From Massilia psychrophila (GTDB lineage: Bacteria; Pseudomonadota; Gammaproteobacteria; Burkholderiales; Burkholderiaceae_D), in the NCBI RefSeq assembly GCF_002760665.1, contig NZ_PDOB01000020.1, forward strand, positions 21,703-85,702: a stretch of 64,000 bases of DNA, given 5' to 3'. Under the pieces are notes generated by a model. It was given only the letters and a program-made list of their open reading frames with translations. It was not told the DNA's origin and did no database searches. Positions 37,293-44,829 of this stretch are shown here, one piece after another (position 1 is the first letter of the stretch; each line of letters begins with the position of its first letter). Position numbers and translations under genes: made by a program.

Positions 37293-38135
37293 TTATAAGG
37301 CAGTGCGCAGCGTGAACAGCTCGGGGAACAGTACCACGTCGAGCATCTTGCGCAGGTAGCTGACGCCGGCGGTGCCGCCGGTGCCGGTCTTGAAGCCGAT
37401 GATGCGCTCGACGGTTGTGACGTGGCGAAAGCGCCAGAAGCGGAACGCTGTCTCCAGGTCGACCAGCTTTTCGGCCAGTTCGTACAGCGCCCAGTGCGTC
37501 GATGGATCCTGGTAGACCGCCAGCCACGCGGCCTCGACCGAGTCGTCGTGGTACGTCGGCAGCGTCCGGTCGGCGGCCAGGCGCCCGGGCGCGATGGCAA
37601 ACCCGCTACGCGCGAGCAGCATTACCGCTTCGTCGTACACCGACGCTGCATTCAGTTCGTGTTCGAGGATCGTGCGCGCGGCCGGTGCGGTGGCGTGGAC
37701 GGTGAGCAGCGCGGCGTTTTTGTTGCCGAGGATGAATTCCAGTTCCCGGTATTGGTGCGACTGGAAGCCCGACGAGGCGCCGAGGAACGGGCGGATCGCC
37801 GTGTACTCGGGCGGCGTCATCGTCGCCAGTACGTCCCATGCATGCACCAGCTGGTCCATGATGCGCGCTACCCGCGCCAGCATCTTGAAGGCCGGCGCCA
37901 GTTCGCCGGCGCGCAGATTGCGCCGCACCGCCTGCAGTTCGTGCAGCATCAGCTTGAGCCACAATTCGCTGGTCTGGTGCTGGATGATGAACAGCATCTC
38001 GTTGTGGTTCGGCGAGCGCGGATGCTGGGCACCCAGGATTTGCTCGAGCCCCAGGTAGTCGCCGTAGCTCATTGCGCTGCTGAAATCCATTTCGGCGCCG
38101 TGCCATGTGGTCGAGTCTTTTTTATCGTCGGACAT
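37293..38135 (-). CDS. kynA: Tryptophan 2,3-dioxygenase
   Basis: 280-aa haem dioxygenase that opens the tryptophan ring to N-formylkynurenine. Family motifs are present: [46 protein letters not shown] and [17 protein letters not shown] with the haem-ligand His. The ATG at 38135 (MSDDKKDST) is preceded by AAAGAGA; the frame upstream only overlaps kynU. It is cotranscribed with kynU, 17 bases away. Confidence 0.96.
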   Translation of the reverse strand: MSDDKKDSTTWHGAEMDFSSAMSYGDYLGLEQILGAQHPRSPNHNEMLFIIQHQTSELWLKLMLHELQAVRRNLRAGELAPAFKMLARVARIMDQLVHAWDVLATMTPPEYTAIRPFLGASSGFQSHQYRELEFILGNKNAALLTVHATAPAARTILEHELNAASVYDEAVMLLARSGFAIAPGRLAADRTLPTYHDDSVEAAWLAVYQDPSTHWALYELAEKLVDLETAFRFWRFRHVTTVERIIGFKTGTGGTAGVSYLRKMLDVVLFPELFTLRTAL

Positions 38136-38152
38136 GCTGTCTCTTTCGGGGT

Positions 38153-39406
38153 TCAGGTCACCGCGCCGCGGCTGGCGTCGACGTCGTAGGCCTTGTCGTC
38201 GAGTACGGCGCGCAGGATCTCGACCGCGTCCCACACATCGGCGAAGCTGGTGTACAGCGGCGTGAAGCCGAAGCGCATGATGGCGGGCTCACGGTAGTCG
38301 CCGATCACGCCGCGCGCAATCAGCGCGGCGATCACCGCGTAGCCGTGCGGGTGGGTAAAGCTGACCTGGCTGCCGCGCCGCGCATGTGCGCGCGGGGTGA
38401 CCAAGTCGAGCCGATGAGCGCCGCAGCGCGCCTCCACCAGTTCGATGAACAGGTCGGTCAGCGCCAGCGACTTGGCGCGGATTGCCTCCATGTCAGTCTC
38501 TTCGAACACTTCCAGTCCGCATTCGACCAGCGCCAGCGAGACGATTGGCTGGGTGCCGCACAGGGCGCGCCCGATGCCTTCGGCGGCGGCGAACCCGGGG
38601 GCCATGGCAAATGGTGCGCGATGGCCCCACCAGCCTGCCAGCGGCTGGCAAAACGCCGCCTGGTGATGTTTCGGCACCCAGATGAAGGCCGGCGCGCCGG
38701 GCCCGCCATTGAGGTATTTGTACGTACAGCCGACAGCCAGGTCGGCGCCGGCCGCGTGCAGGTCGAGCGGCACGGCGCCGGCCGAATGGGCCAGGTCCCA
38801 CAGCGTCAGTGCGCCTTGCGCGTGGGCGAGGGCGGTCAGCTGCGCCATGTCGTGCTGGTAGCCGGTGCGGTAGTTTACGTGCGTCAGCATGAGGACGGCA
38901 CAGTCGGCGTCGATCGCCGCCGGCAGCGCATCGACCCTGTCGACCAGCCGCACCGAGTAGCCGCGCGCCAGCCAGGCAGCCAGGCCTTCGGCCATATAGA
39001 TATCGGTCGGGAAGTTGGCGCGCTCGGTGACGATGGTGCGGCGCGCGGCGCTCGCCGGCGGGCCTTCGGCCTGCATGTTGAGTGCGGCGGCCAGCGCCTT
39101 GAACAGGTTGAGCGACGTGCTGTCGGTGATGACCACCTCGCCGGCGCGCGCACCGATCAGGGGTGCAAGGCGGTCGCCGAGGCGCTTGGGCAAGTCGAAC
39201 CAGCCGGCCGTGTTCCAGCTGCGAATCAGGTCCTGGCCCCATTCGCGGGCGATGACGTCCTGGGCGCGCGCCAGTGCCGTTGTCGGACGCGCGCCGAGCG
39301 AATTGCCGTCGAGGTAAATCACGCCCTGCGGCAGGTCGAAGCGCGCCCGCAGCGGCGCCAGCAGGTCCTGCGCGTCGAGCGCCAGGCAATCGGTTCTGGT
39401 GGTCAT
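38153..39406 (-). CDS. kynU: Kynureninase
   Basis: 417-aa PLP enzyme that cleaves kynurenine to anthranilate and alanine. Motifs: [12 protein letters not shown] at the start, [11 protein letters not shown] for phosphate binding, [12 protein letters not shown] and the PLP lysine in [12 protein letters not shown]. It is the first gene of the kynU-kynA group; the usual kynB formamidase gene is not beside it. Divergent from flhDC. Confidence 0.95.
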   Translation of the reverse strand: MTTRTDCLALDAQDLLAPLRARFDLPQGVIYLDGNSLGARPTTALARAQDVIAREWGQDLIRSWNTAGWFDLPKRLGDRLAPLIGARAGEVVITDSTSLNLFKALAAALNMQAEGPPASAARRTIVTERANFPTDIYMAEGLAAWLARGYSVRLVDRVDALPAAIDADCAVLMLTHVNYRTGYQHDMAQLTALAHAQGALTLWDLAHSAGAVPLDLHAAGADLAVGCTYKYLNGGPGAPAFIWVPKHHQAAFCQPLAGWWGHRAPFAMAPGFAAAEGIGRALCGTQPIVSLALVECGLEVFEETDMEAIRAKSLALTDLFIELVEARCGAHRLDLVTPRAHARRGSQVSFTHPHGYAVIAALIARGVIGDYREPAIMRFGFTPLYTSFADVWDAVEILRAVLDDKAYDVDASRGAVT

Positions 39407-39585
39407 GCTTGTCTTTGCCGAAATTTATCGCGGGGGAGTGTGCAGCAGGACAACCGCGCAGAGCCGCATTGAACGGCGCCCGAAGTGACATTTTAACAAA
39501 GAACCGCCGGACCGCCGAGCCAATAACGCCTGTCAGCACCGCGACGACAATATCCACGTTTTCCAAAAATAATTGCCGACAACCC

Positions 39586-39612
39586 TAAAGTTCCAGAACC
39601 CAGGGCCGTTAC
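39586..39612 (+). promoter_or_regulatory. FliA (sigma28)-like promoter upstream of flhDC
   Basis: TAAAGTTC at 39586-39593, an 11-base spacer, then GCCGTTAC at 39605-39612. The sigma28 consensus is TAAAGTTT-N11-GCCGATAA, giving 7 of 8 and 6 of 8 matches with exact spacing. The preceding CCC is also common in betaproteobacterial flagellar promoters. Confidence 0.55.
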
Positions 39613-39663
39613 AGCAAGCATGGAGCAATTTTAAAAGAATTTAAATTTATTTCAAAAAACCCC

Positions 39664-39690
39664 TAAAGTTCTGCGAAAGCTTGACGTAAC
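39664..39690 (+). promoter_or_regulatory. Second, weaker FliA-like element
   Basis: Repeats the CCCTAAAGTTC core (TAAAGTTC at 39664-39671). With the 11-base spacer the -10 is only GACGTAAC (39683-39690), half matching. It may be a weaker tandem promoter or a decayed copy. Confidence 0.3.
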
Positions 39691-39784
39691 CGGTACAAGG
39701 CGACAGCAGGCTGGCGTCCAAAGCTCCGAATTTTTGTAGTTTCAAGTATCCAACTCCGCCTCGTTTTCATAGGGGCGCGACAAT

Positions 39785-39821
39785 GACCGGTCGGTGTTTG
39801 TAAGACAAACACCGACCGGTC
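39785..39821. promoter_or_regulatory. 16-bp perfect inverted repeat in the flhDC leader
   Basis: GACCGGTCGGTGTTTG, 5-base loop TAAGA, then its exact reverse complement. It lies 127 bases before flhD. No T-run follows, so it is not a classic terminator. It could be an operator, an mRNA-stabilising or translation-controlling hairpin, or a Rho-linked structure. Confidence 0.6.
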
Positions 39822-39948
39822 CGATTCGCCATTCGCCGACCAAAAATACAGTTTCTCGCCTATTTCCGAATAGTTTCCGTACGGTCACAATCTGTCTCAC
39901 TGGCAACACGAGACGAAGCCAGATTTCAACGGATTCAAGGAGATGGAA

Positions 39949-40266
39949 ATGACTGCGAACGACATGATGGCGGAAATTCGTGATGCGAACCTGAGCTACC
40001 TGATGCTCGCCCAGCAGATGATCCGTGCAGACAAGGTGACCGCCATTTTCCGCCTCGGCATTGCCGCTGACATCGCCGAACTGATCGAAGGCATGAGCAA
40101 TGCCCAGATCCTCAAGCTCGCCGGCGGCAACATGATGCTGGCACGCTTCCGCTTCGACGACAGCGCCATCCTGTCGATGTTGACCAACTACAACAAGGAC
40201 CGCAGCCTGGCGCAGTCGCACGCCGCCATTCTGATGGCCGGCCAGGCCGTCGAAGAAATCGCGTAG
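39949..40266 (+). CDS. flhD: Flagellar master regulator subunit FlhD
   Basis: 105-aa subunit of the FlhD4C2 activator of class II flagellar promoters. Family sequence is clear: EIRDANLSYLMLAQQMIRAD, then LARFRFDDSAILSMLTNY. An ATG at 39943 abuts the AAGGAG site and cannot be used well; the ATG at 39949 gives a 6-base spacing and is chosen. flhC follows 46 bases later. Confidence 0.95.
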   Translation: MTANDMMAEIRDANLSYLMLAQQMIRADKVTAIFRLGIAADIAELIEGMSNAQILKLAGGNMMLARFRFDDSAILSMLTNYNKDRSLAQSHAAILMAGQAVEEIA

Positions 40267-40312
40267 TTACTAGCAGCCTGTTGTCGCAGTTGATCAGATT
40301 CGGAGTCATGAA

Positions 40313-40870
40313 ATGAGCAAAAAAAGCGTTGTCACGGAAGCCCAGGAAATCCAGCTGGCGATCGAGCTGATCCGGCTTGGCGCCAGATTGCAGCTGCTCG
40401 AGACCGAAGTGTCGCTGTCGCGTGAACGCTTGCTCAAGCTGTACAAGGAACTGCGCGGCATGTCGCCGCCAAAAGGCATGTTGCCGTTTTCGACCGACTG
40501 GTTCCTGACCTGGCAGCCGAACATCCATTCTTCGCTGTTTATCAATATCCACAAGTTTCTCGTCGAGCACGCCGGCGCCACTGGCATCGAAGCGGTGATG
40601 AAGGCTTATAAACTGTACCTCGAGCAAATGCCGCCCGCACCGGGCGAGGAGCCGCTGCTGTCGCTGACGCGCGCCTGGACGCTGGTGCGTTTTTTTCAGA
40701 GCAAGATGTTGTCGGTGGCGGCCTGCTCTTGCTGCCAGGGCAAGTTTGTCGTCAACTGCCTCGACCTCAACGATGGCTACCATTGCGGCCTGTGCCACAT
40801 GCCTTCGCGTGCCGGCAAGACCAAGAAATCGAAAGACGCCGCCGCCGCGGCGCTGCTGCTGGCCGCGTGA
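40313..40870 (+). CDS. flhC: Flagellar master regulator subunit FlhC
   Basis: 185-aa zinc-binding partner of FlhD. The four-cysteine zinc site is visible in ACSCCQGKF and YHCGLCHMP. The N-terminal part (EIQLAIELIRLGARLQLLE) and helix-turn-helix area (KLYKELRGMSPPKGMLPFS) are typical. CGGAG lies 8 bases before the ATG. With FlhD it controls the flagellar regulon and likely the che genes downstream. Confidence 0.96.
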   Translation: MSKKSVVTEAQEIQLAIELIRLGARLQLLETEVSLSRERLLKLYKELRGMSPPKGMLPFSTDWFLTWQPNIHSSLFINIHKFLVEHAGATGIEAVMKAYKLYLEQMPPAPGEEPLLSLTRAWTLVRFFQSKMLSVAACSCCQGKFVVNCLDLNDGYHCGLCHMPSRAGKTKKSKDAAAAALLLAA

Positions 40871-40910
40871 CCCTCGCGGTCACCGCAAAATCCAGGCTGA
40901 AGGGCAAGGC

Positions 40911-41696
40911 GTGAGCCTTGCCCTCCAGCCCATCTTGCGTTCACATCTTTGGCGCTCGCCCGCGGTACGGGCGCTGCTGATCCAGTGCGCCGCATTGCCG
41001 GCCTGCGCGCTGGTCGTTGCCATATTGTCTTTCATGCATGTCGACCTCGCCCTCGGCTTCTTGGCGCTGCTGCAGGGCGGCATCGCCGCCGCCCTCTGCT
41101 GGTGGCGCAAGCTGGCGCCGTGGTGGCTGGCGATCGAATTGCTGTTTGCCCCGGCGCTGCTGGCCGGCACCGGGCTGCACTTGCCGCCGTGGATTTTCCT
41201 GGCCGGCTTTATCATGCTGCTGTTGGTATATTGGTCGACCTTTCGCACCCAGGTGCCGTATTTTCCATCTGGTAAGCGCGCATGGGATGCGGTGGCGGAG
41301 CTGTTGCCGCCCGGCCGGCCTTTGTACGTGATCGACATCGGCAGCGGCCTGGGCGGCCTGGTGCTCGACCTGGCGCGGCGCCGCCCTGAATCCACCTTCG
41401 CTGGCATCGAGCTGGCGCCGCTGCCGTGGCTGGTCAGCCGGCTGCGCGCCGCGCTGGTCGGCAATAACGTGCGTTTTGCGCATGGCGACTACGAACAGCT
41501 CGACCTGGGCGACTACGATGTCGTGTTTGCCTACCTGTCGCCGGCGGCGATGGATGCGCTGTGGCGCAAGGCCAGCGCCGAGATGCGGCCCGGCTCGCTG
41601 CTGCTCAGCTATGAGTTCGGCATCGGCGCAGAACCACCCGATCTTGCGATTATGCCTACAGGGCGCGGGCCCCCGCTTTACGGTTGGCACTTTTAG
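40911..41696 (+). CDS. Membrane-anchored class I SAM methyltransferase
   Basis: 261 aa. The N-terminal 110 or so residues contain about three hydrophobic segments (LPACALVVAILSFMHVDLAL and following). The rest is a Rossmann methyltransferase domain with SAM motif I YVIDIGSGLGGLVLDLA and acidic motif FAGIELAPLPW. The substrate is unknown. GTG at 40911 is chosen: AAGG lies just upstream, and the longer frame overlaps flhC. It sits between flhC and motA, so it is likely co-expressed with motility genes. Confidence 0.75.
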   Translation: MSLALQPILRSHLWRSPAVRALLIQCAALPACALVVAILSFMHVDLALGFLALLQGGIAAALCWWRKLAPWWLAIELLFAPALLAGTGLHLPPWIFLAGFIMLLLVYWSTFRTQVPYFPSGKRAWDAVAELLPPGRPLYVIDIGSGLGGLVLDLARRRPESTFAGIELAPLPWLVSRLRAALVGNNVRFAHGDYEQLDLGDYDVVFAYLSPAAMDALWRKASAEMRPGSLLLSYEFGIGAEPPDLAIMPTGRGPPLYGWHF

Positions 41697-41883
41697 GCGA
41701 CATACTGACGACACCGGATCAAATACGAGGCGGTTTTACTTGCTCAACGGGCATCTTCAGGATATTGTAGTTCCTTAGAACAATTATTTTGTGGGCGCCG
41801 CGGCTTAGCTTTAGGCGCCCTTGCCATTCTTGGCATAGCGGTTAGCAACTCAATACACGTATTTACCTTCGGAGTCAGCGCCC

Positions 41884-42744
41884 TTGTTAGTCATCATCGG
41901 ATACATCATCGTCTGTGGGTCTGTATTCGGTGGCTTCGCCGCGAGCGGCGGCCACCTGGCATCGCTGTACCAGCCGCTGGAACTGGTGATGATCGGCGGC
42001 GCCGCGCTGGGTTCTTTCTTTGTCGGCAACAACGGCAAGTCGATCAAGGCGACGATGAAAGCCTTGCCGACCCTGTTCAAGGGTTCGCGCCATACCAAGG
42101 AACTGTACATGGAGATGATGTCGCTGCTGTTCGACGTCCTCTCCAAGGTGCGCAAGGAAGGCCTGATGTCGATCGAAGGCGATATCGACAAGCCGGAAGA
42201 AAGCCCGCTGTTTTCCAAATATCCGGGCGTGCTGTCCGATCACCACATCGTCGAATTCATGACCGATTACCTTCGCCTGATGGTATCCGGCAACATGGAT
42301 GCCTTTCAAATCGAAAACCTGATGGACAACGAGATCGAGACTCACCACCATGAAGGCGCCGTGCCCGGTCATTGCCTAGCCAAGCTTGGCGACGGCCTGC
42401 CCGCGTTCGGCATCGTCGCCGCGGTGATGGGCGTGGTCCACACGATGGAATCGGTCGGCATTCCGCCGGCCGAGCTCGGCATCCTGATCGCCAAGGCGCT
42501 GGTCGGCACCTTCCTCGGCATCCTGCTGGCGTACGGCTTCGTTAGTCCCTTGGCCAGCCTGCTCGAGCAGAAACTGGAAGAATCGACCAAGATGTTCCAG
42601 TGCGTGAAAGTGACATTGCTGGCCAGTCTGAACGGTTACGCGCCGGCGCTGGCGGTCGAATTCGGCCGCAAGGTGCTGTACTCGACCGAGCGCCCGACCT
42701 TCGGCGAACTCGAAGAGCACATCAAGAAGTCGAAGACCAAGTAA
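41884..42744 (+). CDS. motA: Flagellar motor stator protein MotA
   Basis: 286-aa proton-channel stator subunit with four membrane helices. N-terminus MLVIIGYIIVCGSVFGGFAASGG matches the family, so the TTG at 41884 is accepted as start, with GGAG 9 bases upstream; E. coli motA also uses a non-ATG codon. Cytoplasmic loop residues (SRHTKELYMEMMSLLFDVL) and the C-terminal helices (VGIPPAELGILIAKALVGT) are intact. A 187-base gap separates it from the methyltransferase. Confidence 0.95.
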   Translation: MLVIIGYIIVCGSVFGGFAASGGHLASLYQPLELVMIGGAALGSFFVGNNGKSIKATMKALPTLFKGSRHTKELYMEMMSLLFDVLSKVRKEGLMSIEGDIDKPEESPLFSKYPGVLSDHHIVEFMTDYLRLMVSGNMDAFQIENLMDNEIETHHHEGAVPGHCLAKLGDGLPAFGIVAAVMGVVHTMESVGIPPAELGILIAKALVGTFLGILLAYGFVSPLASLLEQKLEESTKMFQCVKVTLLASLNGYAPALAVEFGRKVLYSTERPTFGELEEHIKKSKTK

Positions 42745-42809
42745 GCCCCTGATGCCCGTATTTTTCACTTGCCACCCCCGCCTGACCCACCTGGTGCCGC
42801 GGAGTTTCC

Positions 42810-43751
42810 ATGGCCGATGAGGGCATGCGCCCGATAATCGTCAAACGCATCAAGAAGACGGCGGCCGGCCATCACGGCGGCGCCTGGAAAATCGCCTACG
42901 CCGACTTCGTGACGGCGATGATGGCCTTCTTCTTGCTCATGTGGCTGCTCGGCTCGACCACCAAGGGCGACCTGAACGGCATTTCCGAATTTTTCAAGAC
43001 GCCGCTAAAAGTGGCCATGGCGGGCGGCTCCGGTAGTGGCGACAGCTCGTCGCTGATCCAGGGCGGCGGCAAGGACCTGACGGCGCGCACTGGCCAGGTC
43101 AAGAAGGGCGACACGCCGGCGCCCAAGAAAAGCTATGACCTGAAGGCGGCTAAAGCCGCGCTCGAGCGCGAAGAGGGCGTGCGTTTGCAGGGCTTGAAGG
43201 CGAAGATCGAGGCGACGATCGAAGCCAATCCGCTGTTAAAGAAATACAAGAACCAGCTATTGCTCGACATCACCAGCGAAGGCTTGCGGATCCAGATCGT
43301 CGACGAGCAGAACCGGCCGATGTTCGCCCTGGCGAAGGCCCAATTGCAGCCGTACACACGCGACATCTTGCACGTGATCGGTATCGTACTGAACGACGTG
43401 CCGAACAAGATCGGCCTGTCCGGGCACACCGATTCGACCCCGTACCTGTCGGACGTCGGTTACAGCAACTGGGAATTGTCGAGCGAGCGGGCGAACGCCT
43501 CGCGCCGCGAGCTGATTATCGGCGGCATGAATGAGGACAAGATCCTGCGCGTGGTCGGGCTCGCCTCGGCTGCCAACCTGGACCGCAAGGACCCGTTCAA
43601 TCCGATCAATCGCCGCATCAGCATCATCGTCATGAACAAGAAAACCGAAGACACAGTCATGCGTGACAACGCCTCGCAGCAGACGCCCGACGTAGTGGTG
43701 ACGCGCGATGGGGCGACGGCGACGACAACGTTACCGGCGGCGGCAAAATGA
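42810..43751 (+). CDS. motB: Flagellar motor protein MotB
   Basis: 313-aa stator subunit. Single membrane helix with the proton-carrying Asp in AYADFVTAMMAFFLLMWLL, then a plug/linker. The OmpA-like peptidoglycan-binding domain follows (GLSGHTDSTPYL, NWELSSERANASRREL, NRRISIIVM). Lies 65 bases after motA and forms the stator with it. Confidence 0.96.
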   Translation: MADEGMRPIIVKRIKKTAAGHHGGAWKIAYADFVTAMMAFFLLMWLLGSTTKGDLNGISEFFKTPLKVAMAGGSGSGDSSSLIQGGGKDLTARTGQVKKGDTPAPKKSYDLKAAKAALEREEGVRLQGLKAKIEATIEANPLLKKYKNQLLLDITSEGLRIQIVDEQNRPMFALAKAQLQPYTRDILHVIGIVLNDVPNKIGLSGHTDSTPYLSDVGYSNWELSSERANASRRELIIGGMNEDKILRVVGLASAANLDRKDPFNPINRRISIIVMNKKTEDTVMRDNASQQTPDVVVTRDGATATTTLPAAAK

Positions 43752-43779
43752 TGGCCCGCGACAAAATCGGAGAAGCCGG

Positions 43780-44328
43780 ATGACAAGAAAGAAAATACTG
43801 GGGTCGCATCTGAAGCGGCTGTTGTCGGGCGTTTCCGACCACGGCAAGAACCACTTGAGCGAAGTCGAAACCGACTTGCTGCAAACCGAATTGCTGCTCG
43901 AGGAAGCTGTCGACAAGCTCACCCGCAGCTTCATGGCGATCCATGAAGCGGTGGGCGCGCGCCAGGACAGCATCAACCTGCTGCTGGCCGGCGGCACCCC
44001 GAGCGCCGACGAAATCGCGCGCATGAAAGCGATGTCGGGCGAAGTCGGCGTGCACGTCAACAGTGCCATCACCAGCATGCAGTTCCAGGACATGACGAGC
44101 CAATTGATCGACCGCACGCTCAAACGGGTCACCGGCTTACGGGCGTTTCTGGGCACGCTCGGCACCCACAGCGCTGGCGTCAACGCCGAAACCGACAGCG
44201 AGGAAATCGTCGATCTGCTCGGCAAGGTCAGCATGGTGCTGGCGATCCAGTCGCTCGAATTACGCAGCGTACTACGCAAGGCAGTCAACCAGCAGCATCT
44301 CGAAAGCGGCGACATCGAACTGTTTTGA
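43780..44328 (+). CDS. CheZ-like chemotaxis protein
   Basis: 182-aa all-helical protein. The segment SMQFQDMTSQLIDRT matches the catalytic helix of CheZ (FQDLTGQV), keeping the Asp and Gln that act on CheY-P. The remainder is shorter and differs from the true cheZ at 50814, and I see no typical CheY-binding C-terminal peptide beyond SGDIELF. It may be a second CheY phosphatase or a divergent regulator. The ATG at 43780 follows GGAGAAG. It is placed between motB and cheY1. Confidence 0.75.
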   Translation: MTRKKILGSHLKRLLSGVSDHGKNHLSEVETDLLQTELLLEEAVDKLTRSFMAIHEAVGARQDSINLLLAGGTPSADEIARMKAMSGEVGVHVNSAITSMQFQDMTSQLIDRTLKRVTGLRAFLGTLGTHSAGVNAETDSEEIVDLLGKVSMVLAIQSLELRSVLRKAVNQQHLESGDIELF

Positions 44329-44377
44329 GGTCGCATCCACCAATCACTTTAACCGAACAAAAAAGCAGGAGCAAAAA

Positions 44378-44743
44378 ATGGCTAAAACAATTCTCGCGGT
44401 CGACGATTCAAGCTCATTACGCCAGATGGTGGCATTCAGTCTGAAGGCGGCCGGTTACCTGGTGATCGAAGCAGTCGATGGCCAGGACGGACTCGAAAAA
44501 GCCAAGCTGCAGACCGTCGACCTGGTGCTGACGGACCAGAACATGCCGCGCATGGATGGCCTGGCGCTGATCAAGCTGCTGCGCGCCCTGCCGGCTTACC
44601 AGAAGGTGCCGATTTTGATGCTGACTACCGAATCGTCGGACGAGATGAAATCGAAGGGTCGCGCCGCCGGCGCCAATGGCTGGCTGGTCAAGCCGTTCGA
44701 CCCGCAGCGCTTGATCGAAGTGGTGAAAAAAGTAATCGGCTGA
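44378..44743 (+). CDS. cheY1: CheY-type single-domain response regulator 1
   Basis: 121-aa receiver. Acidic pair in LAVDDSSSLRQMVAF, phospho-Asp in LVLTDQNMPRMDG, Thr/Ser in MLTTES and Lys in GWLVKPFDPQRL. It lies just before cheA, the usual place for a CheY that receives phosphoryl groups from it. It differs clearly from the E. coli-like cheY2 at 50414, so the two may have different targets (motor versus phosphate sink). Confidence 0.9.
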   Translation: MAKTILAVDDSSSLRQMVAFSLKAAGYLVIEAVDGQDGLEKAKLQTVDLVLTDQNMPRMDGLALIKLLRALPAYQKVPILMLTTESSDEMKSKGRAAGANGWLVKPFDPQRLIEVVKKVIG

Positions 44744-44829
44744 TGCCGCGCGAATTTAAGGAATACAGGTAAGCAATACGAGCAGGGGATACCAGTAATG
44801 ACGCATCGCGACAAGGACGGAGTTTCATC

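Larger units (their letters stand above)
39407..39948. other. Long flhDC leader and kynU upstream region
   Basis: This 540-base gap has no protein-coding evidence. It holds two FliA-like promoter elements, an AT-rich tract (39630-39660), a very strong hairpin (39785-39821) and the flhD ribosome site AAGGAG (39937-39942). Promoters for the divergent kynU gene presumably lie at its left end, but none was recognised. Confidence 0.6.

Noticed and set aside
41650..41700. Possible sigma54 promoter (TGGCAC-N5) before motA
   Set aside because: The -12 element lacks GC in the required position.
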